Of a stretch of 64,000 nucleotides of DNA, positions 61,992-64,000 are shown in pieces. Origin of the DNA: Aminiphilus circumscriptus DSM 16581 (GTDB lineage Bacteria > Synergistota > Synergistia > Synergistales > Aminiphilaceae); NCBI RefSeq assembly GCF_000526375.1, contig NZ_JAFY01000007.1, positions 496,001 through 560,000 on the forward strand, written 5' to 3'. Under the pieces are notes generated by a model. It was not told the origin of the DNA, made no database searches, and saw only the letters and a program-made list of their open reading frames with translations. The position numbers and the translations under genes are program-made. Position 1 is the first letter of the stretch; each line of letters starts with the position of its first letter.

Positions 61992-63455
61992 ATGAAACTG
62001 TCGCAGTTGTTGATTCCCCTGTCCGACAAGCAGCCCGGAAAGATCAGGGACGCGGGGCTGATCCGGCTTGTGCAGGGTGGTTTCGCCGTGTACAACGCCA
62101 AGAGTGACGAAATTCTTCTTCTGCCCTTCGGCACGCTTGCGCTGCGCCGCAGCCTGGGAAAACTTCTCGCGCTCTTTGCAAAGACGGGAGTGCAGCCCAC
62201 AGCGTGTTTCGGGGCCGGCCCCTTCTCCATCGCGGACCGTTTCGTCAGGGTTTTCGGCGAAGTCGCCCGGGCCTTTCTTGAAGAGCGGGAGGGAAATCTG
62301 GTCTTCACGGGATACGGCGAGACCTTCGCCGAGGCCCAGACCTTTGTCCGTGCGCTGGGAGAGGCGGTGCGGGAGGAGCCGGTCTTCGCCGACCTCGGGT
62401 GCCGCGTTCTGGAGGAGCGGAGGGACGATGCCTGGAGGCTCTCCATCGCGGTTCCGGCGCAAAAGGAGGCGCGGGAGTCCGCGCCGGGGATTTGCTGCTC
62501 CGCCTGCGGCTGGGGCGGCCTGCCCGAGTCCATCGCTCCGGAGGAGGAGGCCTTTTCGGCAAAGAGTGCGCCCGGACACGGGGAGTTGCCCCTGAAAGAG
62601 GCGCACACCCCCGGAGCGAACACTATTGCGGAACTGTGCCGTCAACTCGACGTGCCTCCCTCGCGGACGCTCAAGACCATGTGTTATTCCACGGGAATGG
62701 GGGAGAACCTTCGGGTCGCCGCGGCTCTCGTTCGGGGGGACATGGCGATCAGCCTGGAAAAGCTCCGGCGAGCCCTCAATGCGTCGGAGATCCGTCGCAG
62801 TACCCCGGAGGATCTTGCCCGATGCATCACCGGCGTGGCGGGGTACCTCGGCCCCATCGGACTGGGTGAGGCGGTCACGCTTGTGGCGGATTCCCGCGTG
62901 GTGGGGGCCTGTGATCTCGTGGTGGGAGCGAACAAGCCGGACTTCCATCTCACCGGTGCCTGTTGGGGACGGGATTTTTCGGCTCCCTTTGTGGCGGACC
63001 TGGTGCGCTTCGAGAAGGATTCCCCCTGTCCTCTGTGCGGAGAGCCGCTCTCCGAGGCGAACTGGCGCGTTCTGGGGCATTTCGACGTCCCTGTCTCCCC
63101 CTCGGAAACGGCGCTGACCTGTCGGGACCAGGCGGGAACGCATAGCTTTCCTTTTGCGTGGACGGGGTGCGTCTTCGGCATCTCTCTTCTGTCGGCCCTT
63201 GCCGAGCAGGGGGGAGAAAAGTGGCCCGAGGGATACGCGCCCTTCGATGCATGGATCGTGCCCGTGCTCCCCGAGGACCATGAGACCGCCGAGCGCCTTC
63301 TGCAGGAGCTGTCCCAGCAGGGGCTGGCTCCGTTGCTCGACGACAGGGAGTGCGACGCGGAAAAAAAGATGGCCGACGCCCGCCTGGCGGGCGTGCCTGC
63401 CTTGTATCTGGTGGACACCACCACGTCGGGAAAGCACCTGTTGACCGACGCCTGA
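61992..63455 (+). CDS. Prolyl-tRNA synthetase-derived protein lacking the aminoacylation core
   Basis: 487 residues. Residues 1-65 match the ProRS N-terminus (SQLLIPL..., GFAVYNAKSDEILLLPFGTLALRRSLGKLL). Residues 166-335 match its zinc-like CxxC and INS/YbaK editing domain (HTPGANTIAELCRQLDVPPSRTLKTMCYS; Lys228 at the catalytic editing Lys position). Residues 385-487 match the motif 3/anticodon region (WPEGYAPFDAWIVPVLP, LDDRECDAEKKMADARLAGVPALYLVD). Motif 2, the FRDE/REF-type ATP and proline site, is missing and motif 3 reads GCVFGISLL instead of GCYGIGVTR. The C-terminus is truncated. It is unlikely to charge tRNA; editing or regulation is possible. ATG 61992 follows GGGAGGGA. Confidence 0.6.
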   Translation: MKLSQLLIPLSDKQPGKIRDAGLIRLVQGGFAVYNAKSDEILLLPFGTLALRRSLGKLLALFAKTGVQPTACFGAGPFSIADRFVRVFGEVARAFLEEREGNLVFTGYGETFAEAQTFVRALGEAVREEPVFADLGCRVLEERRDDAWRLSIAVPAQKEARESAPGICCSACGWGGLPESIAPEEEAFSAKSAPGHGELPLKEAHTPGANTIAELCRQLDVPPSRTLKTMCYSTGMGENLRVAAALVRGDMAISLEKLRRALNASEIRRSTPEDLARCITGVAGYLGPIGLGEAVTLVADSRVVGACDLVVGANKPDFHLTGACWGRDFSAPFVADLVRFEKDSPCPLCGEPLSEANWRVLGHFDVPVSPSETALTCRDQAGTHSFPFAWTGCVFGISLLSALAEQGGEKWPEGYAPFDAWIVPVLPEDHETAERLLQELSQQGLAPLLDDRECDAEKKMADARLAGVPALYLVDTTTSGKHLLTDA

Positions 63456-63543
63456 GTGGAGGAACGTGTTCCCTCCGGGGTTCGGTGCCGCGAATGCGGC
63501 TCGAAACGCCCCGAGGGACTGTGAATTGTGAGGTTGATACGCT

Positions 63544-64000
63544 ATGGATCGCTCGATACGCATGGGAGAAGAGCCCATTCCGCGGCTTCTCCTGCATTTT
63601 TCGCTGCCGGCGGTGGCGGGCCTGCTCGCCAACGCTCTGTACAATCTTGTGGACCGCATCTTCGTGGGGCAGACCGTCGGGGCCCTGGGCATCGCGGGCA
63701 TCGCCGTGGCCTTTCCCTACGTCATTGCAGGCATCGCCTTCTCACTGCTCATCGGCGTGGGCAGTTCCGCCCTGATCTCCATCAGCCTGGGCGAGGGCAA
63801 GCCGGACATAGCCTCCCGGGTCCTGGGCAACGGCATGTTCCTCGTTCTCATCCTTGGACTGCCTCTGGTCGTGGCGGGACGGTTTCTCGCGGAGCCCGTG
63901 CTCACGCTCTCGGGGGCCACGGAGAACATCATCGGTCCGGGACTGGAATACCTGCGCATCGTCAGTCTCGGTGTGCCGGCGACACTCGCCACGATCGTCC
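63544..64000 (+). CDS. MATE-family efflux transporter, 5' part
   Basis: The first 152 codons are in the window; the gene continues beyond the edge. The N-terminus PIPRLLLHFSLPAVAGLLANALYNLVDRIFVGQTVGALGIAGIAVAFPYV is typical of MATE (MatE/NorM-like) sodium- or proton-driven multidrug exporters, with the first four membrane helices visible. ATG 63544 has a GAGGTTGAT site. It starts 88 bp after the ProRS-like gene on the same strand. Confidence 0.85.
   Translation, partial: MDRSIRMGEEPIPRLLLHFSLPAVAGLLANALYNLVDRIFVGQTVGALGIAGIAVAFPYVIAGIAFSLLIGVGSSALISISLGEGKPDIASRVLGNGMFLVLILGLPLVVAGRFLAEPVLTLSGATENIIGPGLEYLRIVSLGVPATLATIV

Noticed and set aside
1-64000. tRNA or rRNA genes, or phage and restriction/defence loci
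   Set aside because: I looked for conserved rRNA segments, tRNA T-arm-like motifs and familiar nuclease, methylase or integrase proteins and found none; a tRNA scan would be the decisive check.

Overview
The window is GC-rich, dense bacterial chromosome and most likely comes from a member of the Synergistota (an Aminiphilus/Aminomonas-like anaerobe). The best taxon marker in the sequence is a 3' gene remnant at 61388-61588. It ends in a Gly-Gly-Gly-Cys-Asp motif, a short hydrophobic stretch and a terminal Arg pair, which resembles the Synergist-CTERM sorting signal. The gene content fits: amino-acid and nucleobase catabolism, keto/hydroxyacid use, many c-di-GMP/two-component proteins. I saw no complete insertion sequence, prophage, rRNA or tRNA.

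Layout. 1-2078: HD-GYP phosphodiesterase and a SUI1/YciH protein. 2231-6552 (minus): an Ldh2-type dehydrogenase, a sodium:solute symporter and a GlcD-type flavoprotein, probably a hydroxyacid-utilisation group. It is preceded by a 250-nt leader with a textbook attenuator. 7309-12438: YtcJ-like amidohydrolase, a hybrid histidine kinase, a 66-residue ORF and an alpha/beta hydrolase. 12806-15175: polar amino-acid ABC transporter with a divergent binding-protein gene. 15925-19722: iron-type alcohol dehydrogenase and a CHASE/PAS/HisKA_2 kinase, convergent. 20047-22479: panC, panE and an NAD(P)H/FMN-reductase-like protein. 22780-24669: thrS.

24876-42860 is the metabolic centrepiece. It holds two fold-type II PLP enzymes, a lone TRAP binding protein, YgeY hydrolase, YgeW knotted carbamoyltransferase, a three-subunit xanthine-dehydrogenase-type molybdoenzyme, the SsnA amidohydrolase, a PreA-like flavin/4Fe-4S oxidoreductase and a second two-subunit molybdoenzyme. 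A terminator closes this block. A separately promoted pair follows: a TudS-like desulfidase and an ECF transporter S component. The set resembles the YgeW/YgeY/SsnA/Xdh cluster linked in other anaerobes to purine (urate) breakdown. Here the usual diaminopropionate lyase appears to be replaced by other PLP enzymes, and a desulfidase/uptake pair is appended.

43110-54670: phosphoglucomutase (minus); then a small membrane protein, an SfsA-DUF123 fusion, protein-isoaspartate methyltransferase, HDOD protein, a hybrid kinase with Hpt and a PleD-like diguanylate cyclase in tight order on plus; then two secreted proteins and a decayed gap with a CRISPR-repeat-like relic and a 3-copy tandem repeat. 54671-61235 (minus): cardiolipin synthase and a TetR/HlyD/ABC export operon with a palindromic operator at its promoter. 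61236-64000: an IS-end-like scar fused to a truncated surface-protein gene, a prolyl-tRNA-synthetase-derived protein lacking the aminoacylation core, and the start of a MATE transporter.

Small repeats recur in the gaps: three 89-100 bp inverted-repeat elements (24-114, 15765-15864, 22480-22568) and two related IS-end-like sequences (6856-7006 and 61333-61465).
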